64,000 nucleotides of DNA. Origin: a bacterium (lineage in GTDB: Bacteria; CAIWAD01). Positions within the stretch are counted from its first letter, which is position 1. Each line of letters opens with the position of its first letter. The translations under genes and the position numbers were made by a program. The stretch is from positions 1-64,000 of the forward strand of contig JAUXWS010000013.1 in NCBI GenBank assembly GCA_030685015.1, in the 5' to 3' direction. Below are positions 51,675 through 59,314 of this stretch, piece by piece. The notes below the pieces were generated by a model. That model saw only the letters and a program-made list of their open reading frames with translations, was not told the origin of the DNA and did no database searches.

Positions 51675-52172
51675 TCAGAGATCGTCCTTGCCGGTGAGCA
51701 ACTCTTCCATGTCGTCGGCCACCTGGCCCACCAGACCCACCAGCCGGCGCAGCACGGCGGCGTCCGGATCGGCCGGGATCCTGGCGCAGAAGAGGGCCAC
51801 GTCGCCCTGGGTGGATGCCTGGTATTCCCAGGCCCCCATGATCACGTCGTGGTTGGCGTGGAGGAGCAAGGTCATGACCATCGAGGAGGCCAGGGTGTCG
51901 CCCAGGCAGCCCGGCGAATAGATCTCCCTCACCTCCAGGCCTTCCAGGTTGCTTGTCCCGGAGCGGATGAAGACCAGCTGGGTGCGGCCATCCTCGAATT
52001 CGAGCAGGAGCCGGTACTCCCCGTCGGGGTCCAGCTCGTGGATGAGGCCGGCCTCGGCCAGCAGCGGACGCAGGCGGGCGTCGCCCAGGGGCGCCTCGTC
52101 CTGGGCCGCCAGCGGCGCCGTCAGGAGCAGGCAGACCGCCACCGTAAGCAGTCGGGCGATTTGTGCGTTCAT
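51675..52172 (-). CDS. secreted YbjN-like protein (tentative)
   Basis: A 165-residue protein with a signal peptide ending P-L-A-A-Q-D (about 17-22). The mature part (L-L-A-E-A-G-L, then Y-R-L-L-L-E-F, R-T-Q-L-V-F-I-R-S and helical C-terminus) has the alternating strand/helix layout of YbjN/type III chaperone-fold proteins. No catalytic residues are evident. ATG 52172 has GGAGG upstream. It is 38 nt downstream of the exporter gene, and the two could be co-transcribed. Confidence 0.55.
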   Translation of the reverse strand: MNAQIARLLTVAVCLLLTAPLAAQDEAPLGDARLRPLLAEAGLIHELDPDGEYRLLLEFEDGRTQLVFIRSGTSNLEGLEVREIYSPGCLGDTLASSMVMTLLLHANHDVIMGAWEYQASTQGDVALFCARIPADPDAAVLRRLVGLVGQVADDMEELLTGKDDL

Positions 52173-52209
52173 GGTTTCCTCCGTGTCGTGTTTGCCATTT
52201 CGGCCCTGG

Positions 52210-52977
52210 TCAACCAACCAGGTCCCAGACCAGCTTGAGCAGGGTGGCCGTCACCACCAGTCGAAAGACAGTCCTCACCAGTCCCACATGCCGGCGCATG
52301 ACCAGGCGGGAGCCCAGGCGGGCGCCCAGGAACTGACCGGTGCCCATCACCAGGCCCGGCACCAGCAGCACATGGCCGCCCAGGGCGAAAGCGCCCAGCG
52401 CCGTGACGTTGGAGGTGAAGTTGACCACCTTGGTCGTGGCCGTGGCGCTTTTCAGGTTCATGCCCAGCACGCCCACCAGCAGCGCGGTCCAGAAGGTGCC
52501 CGTCCCGGGTCCGAAAAACCCGTCATAGAAACCGATGCCCAGACCGGACGCCATGAAGAAGGGCAGGGGCCGCAGGCGGGGCCGGCCCTCCGCCTCGCCC
52601 AGGTTGGGCCGGAGGAAGGTCCAGCCCAGGATGAGGACGAGCAGCAGCGGGATGAGCCAGCGCAGGAAACCCGGATCGAGGGCCTGGACGGCGGTGGTGC
52701 CCAGGACGGCTCCAATGAAAGTGAAGGCGACGCCGGGCAGCAGGTTGCGAAAGCGCACGAGGCCGCCGTGGCGGTAATGGATGGCGGCGCTGAAGCTGCC
52801 GAAGCTGGACTGCAGCTTGTTGGTGCCCAGGGCGAAGTGGGGCGGCAAACCAGCGGCGAGGAGGGCGGGCAGCGTGATCAGGCCGCCGCCGCCGGCGATG
52901 GAATCCACGAAGCCGGCGAGCAGGGCGGCCAGCCACAAGAGCAGAAGGACGCCCGCACCCGGCATGACCTCCATCAT
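52210..52977 (-). CDS. TSUP/TauE-SafE family membrane transporter
   Basis: A 255-residue inner-membrane protein with about eight helices and the family pattern G-F-V-D-S-I-A-G-G-G-G-L-I-T-L-P (about 22-37) near the N-terminus and its weaker repeat G-F-Y-D-G-F-F-G-P-G-T-G (about 143-154) in the second half. The family exports sulfite, organosulfonates or related anions. Substrate cannot be assigned here. ATG 52977 is one of three close in-frame ATGs (52977, 52974, 52965). Confidence 0.85.
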   Translation of the reverse strand: MMEVMPGAGVLLLLWLAALLAGFVDSIAGGGGLITLPALLAAGLPPHFALGTNKLQSSFGSFSAAIHYRHGGLVRFRNLLPGVAFTFIGAVLGTTAVQALDPGFLRWLIPLLLVLILGWTFLRPNLGEAEGRPRLRPLPFFMASGLGIGFYDGFFGPGTGTFWTALLVGVLGMNLKSATATTKVVNFTSNVTALGAFALGGHVLLVPGLVMGTGQFLGARLGSRLVMRRHVGLVRTVFRLVVTATLLKLVWDLVG

Positions 52978-53055
52978 GACGCGACCGTTGAGTGGGATCG
53001 TTGACGCATGCCCCCGCCGCTCTGTCTGCGCGGCCGGCCATCGCCGGCCTGGCCC

Positions 53056-53062
53056 CAAGGTA
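53056..53062 (-). promoter_or_regulatory. candidate -7 box (TACCTTG) of the TSUP transporter gene
   Basis: TACCTTG on the minus strand, 78 nt before ATG 52977. No TTG at the expected distance. It shares a divergent control region with the rightward gene at 53151. Confidence 0.3.
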
Positions 53063-53116
53063 GGATACGCGCCGCCGCCCGTGACGCTTGGTCGACAATC
53101 CGGCGACGCCATCCCC

Positions 53117-53123
53117 TAACTTG
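53117..53123 (+). promoter_or_regulatory. candidate -7 box (TAACTTG) of the 53151 gene
   Basis: TAACTTG lies 27 nt before ATG 53151 and fits TAnnTTG. The nearest upstream TTG is 26 nt away, outside the usual spacing. Confidence 0.35.
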
Positions 53124-53150
53124 CGCCGTCACACAAATCCTGGGAGTGCC

Positions 53151-54092
53151 ATGACCGCCACCACCACGCCCCGCCTTCGGGGCCGTTTCTTCAACGGCCT
53201 GCTCTGGGCCCTGGCCCTGCTCATCATGTTCAGCGCCATCGTCTACCAGCGCCGCACCGGCCCCACCTATCCACGCCGCGGCGAGATCGTGGTGGCGGGC
53301 GAAAGCCACCGCTACCGGCTGGTGCGCAGCCAGGAGACCACGCGCGAGGCGCGGGTGCTGCTGCCGGCGGCCGGCGGGCGAATCTCGGGCACGCTCTACT
53401 GGAAGCGCTTCAAGCGGGAGGAACCCTGGCGGCCGGTGGATCTCTGCCCGGCGGCGGACCTCCTGCCCGGGCTGGGCGGCCGCGAGCAGGAGGAGCTGGC
53501 CGATCGCCTGGTGGCCCTCCTCCCCATGCAGCCCCCCGCCGGCAAGCTGGAGTACTTCATCGAGCTGACGACCCCGCACGGCCTGATCCGCATTCCGGAG
53601 GACCACGAGGAGGCCATCGTCATCCGCTACAAGGACCCGGTGCCCGGCCACGTCCTGTGGCCACACGTCGTGCTCATGTTCTTCGCCGTGCTGGTGGGGA
53701 TGCGGGCCGGACTCTCCGCCCTGGCCGACCCCGGCCGCATGCGGCGGCAGGCCTGGGTGGCGCTGGGGGGCATGTCCCTGGGCGGCATGGTGCTGGGGCC
53801 GCTTGTGCAGAAGTTCGCCTTCGGGCACTACTGGACGGGCTTCCCCCTCGGCCGGGACCTCACCGACAACAAGATGCTCGTCATGTGGCTGGCCTGGATC
53901 CTGGCCTGCAGCATCATCGGCTTGCGAGCGCGGCCGCGGGAGATCCTCAACCGCCTCATCGTGGTGCTGGCCGCCGTGGTGATGACCGGCGCCTACCTCA
54001 TCCCCCACAGCATGCGCGGCAGCGAGCTGGATTACTCAAAACTGGAGCAGGGCGTCGACCCGCGCCGGGCGATCGGCACCAGCGACCACTGA
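53151..54092 (+). CDS. uncharacterised membrane protein with periplasmic domain
   Basis: A 313-residue protein: one N-terminal helix (about 14-30), a soluble domain of about 140 residues with R-G-E-I-V-V-A-G-E and Y-W-K-R-F-K segments, then four helices (about 184-202, 213-231, 256-271 and 279-297). I recognise no family. ATG 53151 follows a GGGAG site. It joins the next gene by a TGATG overlap, so the two proteins are likely partners. Genes of this layout seem familiar from Bacteroidota-related genomes, but I cannot name them. Confidence 0.65.
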   Translation: MTATTTPRLRGRFFNGLLWALALLIMFSAIVYQRRTGPTYPRRGEIVVAGESHRYRLVRSQETTREARVLLPAAGGRISGTLYWKRFKREEPWRPVDLCPAADLLPGLGGREQEELADRLVALLPMQPPAGKLEYFIELTTPHGLIRIPEDHEEAIVIRYKDPVPGHVLWPHVVLMFFAVLVGMRAGLSALADPGRMRRQAWVALGGMSLGGMVLGPLVQKFAFGHYWTGFPLGRDLTDNKMLVMWLAWILACSIIGLRARPREILNRLIVVLAAVVMTGAYLIPHSMRGSELDYSKLEQGVDPRRAIGTSDH

Positions 54093-54541
54093 TGGATGTC
54101 GTCCACCTGCACCTGGTCCTCGTCCACCTGCCCGTGATCGGACTGCCCCTGGCGCTGGGCGTCTGGACCCTGGCCACCCGGCGGGGCGAGCGCTTCTGGC
54201 AGACCGGCGGAGCCTGGTTGTGGCTGTTCTGCGCCGCGGCGGCGGCCGGCGCCTATCTCAGCGGTGGCGCCGCCTTCGAGCGGCTGCGCGCGGCGGCGGG
54301 GGAGGCGGGCTGGGAGGCGCAGGCGCTGGCCGAGACCCATGGACTGACCGGGCGGGCCGCCCTGCTCGCCACCGTCCTGTCCGCCCTGGCCCTGCTGCAG
54401 ATACCGCTCCAGCGGCGCCAGGGGCAGGATCCGGGCCGCGCCCTCCACCTCCTGGCGCTGATCCTGGGTCTGGCCGCCTGCGCCCTCCTCTTCCTGACCG
54501 CTTGGCAGGGCGGACTCGCGGGGCATCCCGAACTGCGCTGA
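54092..54541 (+). CDS. DUF2231-like four-helix membrane protein
   Basis: A 149-residue protein with four hydrophobic helices (about 8-28, 39-58, 87-105 and 117-137). The N-terminal H-L-H-L-V-L-V-H-L-P-V-I-G-L-P motif, and H-G in the middle, resemble DUF2231 proteins, whose conserved His residues may bind haem or metal. ATG overlaps the preceding stop by one base (TGATG). No function is known. Confidence 0.6.
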   Translation: MDVVHLHLVLVHLPVIGLPLALGVWTLATRRGERFWQTGGAWLWLFCAAAAAGAYLSGGAAFERLRAAAGEAGWEAQALAETHGLTGRAALLATVLSALALLQIPLQRRQGQDPGRALHLLALILGLAACALLFLTAWQGGLAGHPELR

Positions 54542-54546
54542 GACAG

Positions 54547-54767
54547 CTGGTGGACCGATTCTCGTGAGATGTCGGATGATGACGGGCACAGGCCGTCCAG
54601 CGCAAGGCGTCCGCGCCGCCGGCGCAGTGGGGCTGCGTCAAGGCGCGGCAACGCGGCGATGGGCGGTCTGGGCGCTTCCCGTAGGGTTTGCGAGCTTTCC
54701 ATTGTTCCGTCTCCCATGCATTGTGCAGCAAACAGCAGCCGGCAGATCACGGGAATCGGTCCACTAG
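54547..54767 (+). repeat. 221-bp inverted-repeat-bounded element
   Basis: The ends, CTGGTGGACCGATTCTCGTG (54547-54566) and the complement of the stretch ending at 54767 (ATCGGTCCACTAG), form an imperfect 24-bp inverted repeat with about four differences. The left 120 bp align with 40256-40377. The inside has no open frame of note. It fills the gap between convergent genes. Confidence 0.7.
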
Positions 54768-54792
54768 GCCGGAGTGGCGCCCGGGCAGGATC

Positions 54793-55788
54793 TCACTGGC
54801 GACGGTGGAGCCGCCAGGCGAAACGCGCCACCTTGGTGAGACGCGGGTGGTAGAGGCACAGGTGGCGGCTGATCTCGACCTCGCGCCCGCCGAAGCGGCG
54901 CTTGAACTCGGCCGGCCCGTAGGATTCGCCCACCCGGCCCGCCCCGCCGAAGTCGAAGAGGCGGATGCCCCGCTCGCGCAGGTCCTCCAGGATGCAGTCC
55001 ACCAGCCAGCTGCCGACCTGGCTGTCCCCCCAGCCGGCGGCCGTTCCCGTGTACCAGTCGATGGCCCGTCCCCCGTGGAGGAGTTCCACCCGCGCGTTGA
55101 CCGGGGGGCCGCCGGGCAGGCCGGCCAGGTAGATGCGGCACATGCCGGCGGGCACCAGCTCGTGATACACCGCCTTGAGCAGGGGCCAGGGCAGGGGCGG
55201 CGCCGCCACCCGACGGCTGGTCTCGAGCAGCAGGGCGTGGACACCGCGCAGCTCCTCCGGCCCGCGGGCCAGCCGCCAGGCGAAGCCGTGCGAGCGGCCG
55301 GCGCGGATGTTGCGCCGGAGGCCGCGGCTGTAAGCCCCGCGCAGGATGTCCATGGGGGCTTCCAGATCCACCAGGAAGTTGCGGTGCCGGTCCGTGCGCA
55401 GGCCGAGGCCGGCCATCAGGTCGTCCTGTTCCCGTCCCTCCACGTACTGCTCGAAATAGAGGCAGTGCCGGGGCAGGAGGCGATCCAGCTCGCGCATCAA
55501 CTCGCGGCGGCTGTCCATGTCAAGGGCGAGCAGGCCGGCGGGGGCGAAGGCCTTCCAGCCGATGAGGGGAACGGGAAAGAGGCGGTCAAGCAGGACGATG
55601 GCCAGCCCGGCCAACCGGCCGTCGCGCCGGACCTGCACCAGACGGCAGGGGAGGCCCGACAACTGGAGGGCGCGGAAGAACTCCGGGGTGTGATACACGG
55701 AGGCCACCGGCGCTTCTTCGAGCAGGGCGCGCCAGTCGGATTCGTCCGGCAAGGCGAGGGTGCGGCTGTGGCTGACCCCTTCCCCCAT
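54793..55788 (-). CDS. GNAT/FemAB-type acyltransferase-like protein
   Basis: A 331-residue protein with the paired acetyltransferase-like domains of the FemAB/BioF2-like group: N-terminal S-V-Y-H-T-P-E-F-F-R-A-L (about 30-41), central R-G-L-R-R-N-I-R-A-G (about 154-163) and C-terminal W-Y-T-G-T-A-A (about 244-250), D-F-G-G-A-G (about 284-289) and F-K-R-R-F-G (about 300-305). Such enzymes attach amino-acyl or acyl groups to cell-envelope or exopolysaccharide substrates. I start at ATG 55788, which has AGGAGG 6 nt upstream; an upstream GTG has none. Substrate unknown. Confidence 0.72.
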   Translation of the reverse strand: MGEGVSHSRTLALPDESDWRALLEEAPVASVYHTPEFFRALQLSGLPCRLVQVRRDGRLAGLAIVLLDRLFPVPLIGWKAFAPAGLLALDMDSRRELMRELDRLLPRHCLYFEQYVEGREQDDLMAGLGLRTDRHRNFLVDLEAPMDILRGAYSRGLRRNIRAGRSHGFAWRLARGPEELRGVHALLLETSRRVAAPPLPWPLLKAVYHELVPAGMCRIYLAGLPGGPPVNARVELLHGGRAIDWYTGTAAGWGDSQVGSWLVDCILEDLRERGIRLFDFGGAGRVGESYGPAEFKRRFGGREVEISRHLCLYHPRLTKVARFAWRLHRRQ

Positions 55789-55868
55789 GCCGATCCTCCT
55801 GTCACACACTGCGGGCGGAGGGAAGGTGGCAATTGGCCCTGATTCCTACTTTCGGCGCGGAGGCATGC

Positions 55869-56426
55869 ATGGAACAACGCGCCCTGTCGATCCCCGAAGT
55901 CCGGCTCATCCAGCCCCGCGTCCACGGCGACGGGCGGGGTTTCTTCGTCGAGGTCTGGCAACAGGAGCGCTACGCGGCCGCCGGCCTGCCCGGCCCTTTC
56001 GTGCAGCTCAACCACAGCCACAGCCGGCGGGGCACCCTGCGCGGCCTCCATTTCCAATGGCGGCGGCCGCAGGGCAAGCTGGTGCGCGTCTGCGCCGGGG
56101 AGGTCTTCGACGTGGCCGTGGACCTGCGCCCCGGCTCGCCCACTTTCGGCGGCTGGACCGGGACCAGGCTGACCGCCGCCCGGCAGGAGCAGCTCTGGAT
56201 TCCGCCGGGCTTCGCCCACGGTTTCTGCGTGCTGAGCGAGTCGGCCGACTTCGAGTACTTCTGCACGGAGCCCTACCTGGCCGAGGCCGACGCCACCCTG
56301 CGTTGGAACGATCCCGAGGTCGGCGTGGCCTGGCCGCTGGCCGATCCGCTTCTCTCCGAGCGGGATCGGCAGGCGCCCACCCTGGCCGAGTTGCGCGCCC
56401 GGCTGGCAGCGGAGTGGGGCGGTTGA
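55869..56426 (+). CDS. rfbC: dTDP-4-dehydrorhamnose 3,5-epimerase
   Basis: A 185-residue cupin-fold enzyme of dTDP-L-rhamnose synthesis. Motifs are D-G-R-G-F-F-V-E-V-W (about 21-30), N-H-S-x-S-R-R-G-T-L-R-G-L-H-F-Q (about 48-63) with the catalytic His, and F-A-H-G-F-C-V-L (about 118-125). The other rhamnose genes (rfbA, rfbB, rfbD) are not in the window. ATG 55869 has GGAGG 6 nt upstream. Confidence 0.92.
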   Translation: MEQRALSIPEVRLIQPRVHGDGRGFFVEVWQQERYAAAGLPGPFVQLNHSHSRRGTLRGLHFQWRRPQGKLVRVCAGEVFDVAVDLRPGSPTFGGWTGTRLTAARQEQLWIPPGFAHGFCVLSESADFEYFCTEPYLAEADATLRWNDPEVGVAWPLADPLLSERDRQAPTLAELRARLAAEWGG

Positions 56427-56452
56427 CCATCCGCCCCGCCAATGGCATGTTG
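56423..56452 (+). promoter_or_regulatory. two-box promoter before the TPP riboswitch (TTG-N20-CATGTTG)
   Basis: TTG (56423-56425), 20 nt, CATGTTG (56446-56452; first base differs from TAnnTTG). It lies about 35 nt before the aptamer, where a start site would be expected. Confidence 0.4.
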
Positions 56453-56484
56453 GACCCGTCCCTGATTCTTTCCCAGTCGAACGT

Positions 56485-56556
56485 TGTAGGGGTGCCGTAA
56501 CTGGCTGAGAGCATACCCTCCGAACCTGATCCGGATAATGCCGGCGCAGGGAACAG
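56485..56556 (+). promoter_or_regulatory. TPP riboswitch aptamer (THI element)
   Basis: The conserved bases are all present in order: GGGGTGCC, CTGAGAG, ATACCC, GAACCTGAT, GGATAATGCC and GCAGGGAA. CCTTCC (56564-56569), shortly after the aptamer, can pair with GGAAGG (56609-56614), which overlaps the ribosome site of the TonB receptor, suggesting control of translation start. TPP binding would lower expression of the receptor. Confidence 0.95.
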
Positions 56557-56617
56557 CGGAATTCCTTCCCCAGCCCGTCCCGTTACCGCGCCCTTTCTCG
56601 CCCAAGGAGGAAGGTCC

Positions 56618-59176
56618 ATGTCTCTTGGTCGTCTCCTGACCCGCCCGGCCGCGCGCGCGGCCGGACTGCTGCTGCTTGCCGCCTCCACCGCCGGCGCCGC
56701 CCTGCTCCAGGGCGAGGTGCTGGACGAGCGGGGCCTGCCCCTGGAGGGCGTCCACGTCCAGGTGGTGGGCTGGCGCGCCGGCGCCGCCACCGACGCCCGC
56801 GGTCGTTTCACCCTCAAGCTGCCCGACGACGAGACCCGGCGCCTGCGGGTCACGCACCTGGGCTATGCCTCGCTGGAACTGGACGCGGCCGCCGGTGCAC
56901 CGCTCGCCCTGCGCCTGGCGCCCAGCCTGCTCGAGGGCCGCCCCGTCACGGTGACGGCCACCCGCGCCGGGGAGGGCACCCTGCCCGTCACGCACACCAA
57001 CCTGGGTCGCGCCGACCTGGAGCTGGCCCACCACGGCCAGGATCTCAGCCGCCTGCTGGACGGAACGCCCTCCCTCACCACCATGAGCTACTCCGGCACG
57101 GCCATCGGCTACAACGAGATCCGCTTGCGCGGGTTCGACCAGAAGCGGATCGAGGTGCTGGTCAACGGCGTGCCCATCAACGACCCCGAGGACCACTACG
57201 TCTACTGGGTGGACCTGCCCGACCTGGGGCGCAGCCTGCGCGACGCCCAGATCCAGCGCGGCACGGGCACGGGCCTCTTCGGGGGCAGCAACTTCGGCGG
57301 CAGCATCAATCTCCTGACTGATCTGGCGGACGAGCCCGGACTTCGCCTGGAGACGGCGCGGGGCAGTTTCGACACCTGGCGTCACAGCCTGGGCTGGTCC
57401 AGCGGCCTGGTGGATGGCACCTGGCAGATGGAGGCCCGCTGGAGCCAGGTGGCCACGGCCGGTTGGCGCGACGCCACGGCCGTGGAGACCTGGGGCGCTT
57501 TCTTCTCCGCCCGCCGCTTCCTGCCGGGCGGCGCCCTGCGCCTGACCCACTACACCGGCCACGAGCTGACCCACACGGCATGGGACGGCGTGGACCTCGC
57601 CACGCTGCGCGGCCTGCACGGCCGGGCGCGGGACCGCACCCAGAACAACGACGCGGCCTACGCCAACAGCATCGATGATTTCCGCCAGCCGCACAGCGAG
57701 GCGCAGCTTCTCTTCACGCTGCCCGACGGGTCGGAGCTGGACGCCACCTTGTATCACGTGGACGGCAGCGGCTTCTACGAGACCTACAAGACCGGGCGCG
57801 ACCCCGGCGACTATGGCCTGCCCGTGCCGGACGAGGGCGTGGTGGATGTGGTCAACCGCCGCTGGATCGACAAGCGCCAGAGCGGCCTGACCGCCGTCAA
57901 CCGGCGCGCGGCCTGGGGCGGCACCCTGACCCTGGGCCTGAACGGCTACACCTACGACGCCGAGCATTTCGGCCGCGTCATCTGGGCCAGCCCCCTGCCG
58001 GCCGGCCAGTCCCCCCAGGGCCGCTACTACACGCATCAGAGCGCCAAGGAGAAGGCGGGGCTGGTGGCGGGGCTGGTCCTGCCCGTGGGAAGTGACCTCT
58101 CCCTGTCGGCCTCCCTCTCCGCCCAGCACACGCGCTATGCCCTCCGCCAGCGCGCCGACGGGGCCTTCCAGGGATCCCTGCTCAACCGCTTCGAGGACAC
58201 GCGTTTCTTCGTCAATCCCGCCCTCGGTCTGGGCTGGCAGCTGAGCGAGGGTCTGCGCCTGAGCGCCGGCCTCTCCGCCGCCGCCCGCGAACCCAGCCGC
58301 AACGAGTACTGGAACGCCTGGGAGGGTCCTGACGACCTGGGCCGGCGCCCGCTCTTCGCCCGCGCCGACACCATGGCCGACGGCAGCCTGCGCTGGCACG
58401 ACCCCCTGGTCAAGCCGGAGCGCATGCTGGACGTGGAGGTGGGCGGCGAATGGCGGGGGCGGCGACACCAGCTGGCCCTGAACTTCTACTGGCTGGAGAT
58501 GCGCGACGAGATCGTCGCTTACGGCGGCATGGACGAGGAGAGCCCCGTGCGCGGCAACGCCCCGCGCAGCCATCATGCCGGCCTCGAGCTGGAGGGCCGC
58601 CTGCGCCCGGGCCGCGCCCTCGAATCCGGCGGCAACCTCACGCTCAGCCGCGGCCGCATCGACGAGCTGGTCCTGCACGAGACACGTTATGGAGCCGACT
58701 GGTCCAGCGAGGTGGTGCGGCGCGACATGGCGGGCAACCCCGCCGCCCTCAGCCCGGCCATCCTGGCCAACGCCTGGCTGGAGTGGCGGCCCCTGGCCGG
58801 CCTGGTCCTGAGGCCGCGCCTGCAACACGTGGGACGCCAGTACCTGGACACCTCCGGCGACGACGAGTTCAGCGCCCTTCATCCGGATCTGATCGATCCG
58901 CGCTATCTCGACGGGGCCGGCAGGCTGCGCCACTCCAAGACGCTGCCCTCCCGCACGACGATGGGCCTGGACGCCCGCTTCGCCCTGGCGCCCTGGACCG
59001 GCCTCGACCTGGCCCTCACCCTCCAGGTGGAGAACCTGCTGGATCGCGACCACGAGACGGCGGGCTACTGGAATGACTGGGTGGACAGCAACGGCGACGG
59101 CCTCTACGAACCCCAGCCCTGCCTCTACCCCGCAGCCGGGCGCAACTGGCTGCTGGGCGTGCGCCTGGGCATCTGA
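56618..59176 (+). CDS. TonB-dependent outer-membrane receptor under TPP control
   Basis: An 852-residue receptor. Signal peptide (about 10-30), a carboxypeptidase-like N-terminal module (G-E-V-L-D-E-R-G-L-P-L-E-G-V, about 33-46), plug domain (about 108-225; N-E-I-R-L-R-G-F-D-Q-K-R and G-T-G-L-F-G-G-S-N-F-G-G) and a 22-strand-type barrel ending in N-W-L-L-G-V-R-L-G-I. It takes up a ligand across the outer membrane with TonB energy. The TPP riboswitch directly upstream predicts thiamine, a phosphate ester or a pyrimidine/thiazole precursor as ligand. ATG 56618 has AAGGAGG. Confidence 0.93.
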   Translation: MSLGRLLTRPAARAAGLLLLAASTAGAALLQGEVLDERGLPLEGVHVQVVGWRAGAATDARGRFTLKLPDDETRRLRVTHLGYASLELDAAAGAPLALRLAPSLLEGRPVTVTATRAGEGTLPVTHTNLGRADLELAHHGQDLSRLLDGTPSLTTMSYSGTAIGYNEIRLRGFDQKRIEVLVNGVPINDPEDHYVYWVDLPDLGRSLRDAQIQRGTGTGLFGGSNFGGSINLLTDLADEPGLRLETARGSFDTWRHSLGWSSGLVDGTWQMEARWSQVATAGWRDATAVETWGAFFSARRFLPGGALRLTHYTGHELTHTAWDGVDLATLRGLHGRARDRTQNNDAAYANSIDDFRQPHSEAQLLFTLPDGSELDATLYHVDGSGFYETYKTGRDPGDYGLPVPDEGVVDVVNRRWIDKRQSGLTAVNRRAAWGGTLTLGLNGYTYDAEHFGRVIWASPLPAGQSPQGRYYTHQSAKEKAGLVAGLVLPVGSDLSLSASLSAQHTRYALRQRADGAFQGSLLNRFEDTRFFVNPALGLGWQLSEGLRLSAGLSAAAREPSRNEYWNAWEGPDDLGRRPLFARADTMADGSLRWHDPLVKPERMLDVEVGGEWRGRRHQLALNFYWLEMRDEIVAYGGMDEESPVRGNAPRSHHAGLELEGRLRPGRALESGGNLTLSRGRIDELVLHETRYGADWSSEVVRRDMAGNPAALSPAILANAWLEWRPLAGLVLRPRLQHVGRQYLDTSGDDEFSALHPDLIDPRYLDGAGRLRHSKTLPSRTTMGLDARFALAPWTGLDLALTLQVENLLDRDHETAGYWNDWVDSNGDGLYEPQPCLYPAAGRNWLLGVRLGI

Positions 59177-59245
59177 CCGCGCGGGACAGCGGCAGGAGCC
59201 GTCCGTGTCCCCCCGGACGGCCGGCACACCGTCGCTGGCCCCGTC

Positions 59246-59288
59246 AAAAAGCGCAGGCGGCCCAGACTGGGATGTCTGAACCGCCTGC
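59246..59288 (-). terminator. rho-independent terminator of the response-regulator gene
   Basis: On the minus strand, stem GCAGGCGG/CCGCCTGC with an inner CAGAC/GTCTG pair, then GC and TTTTT. It lies 26 nt past the stop of the gene at 59315. Confidence 0.75.
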
Positions 59289-59314
59289 AAACACACAGCA
59301 AAAAGAGGGGTCGT

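Noticed and set aside
54253-54750. Open frames on the minus strand crossing the 54.5-kb repeat
   Set aside because: They combine antisense of the DUF2231-like gene with repeat DNA and have no ribosome site or recognisable motif.
56273-59296. Open frame of 1007 codons on the minus strand opposite the TonB receptor
   Set aside because: It runs across the TPP riboswitch and the end of rfbC and has a biased His/Gln/Gly composition; the receptor on the plus strand explains the region.
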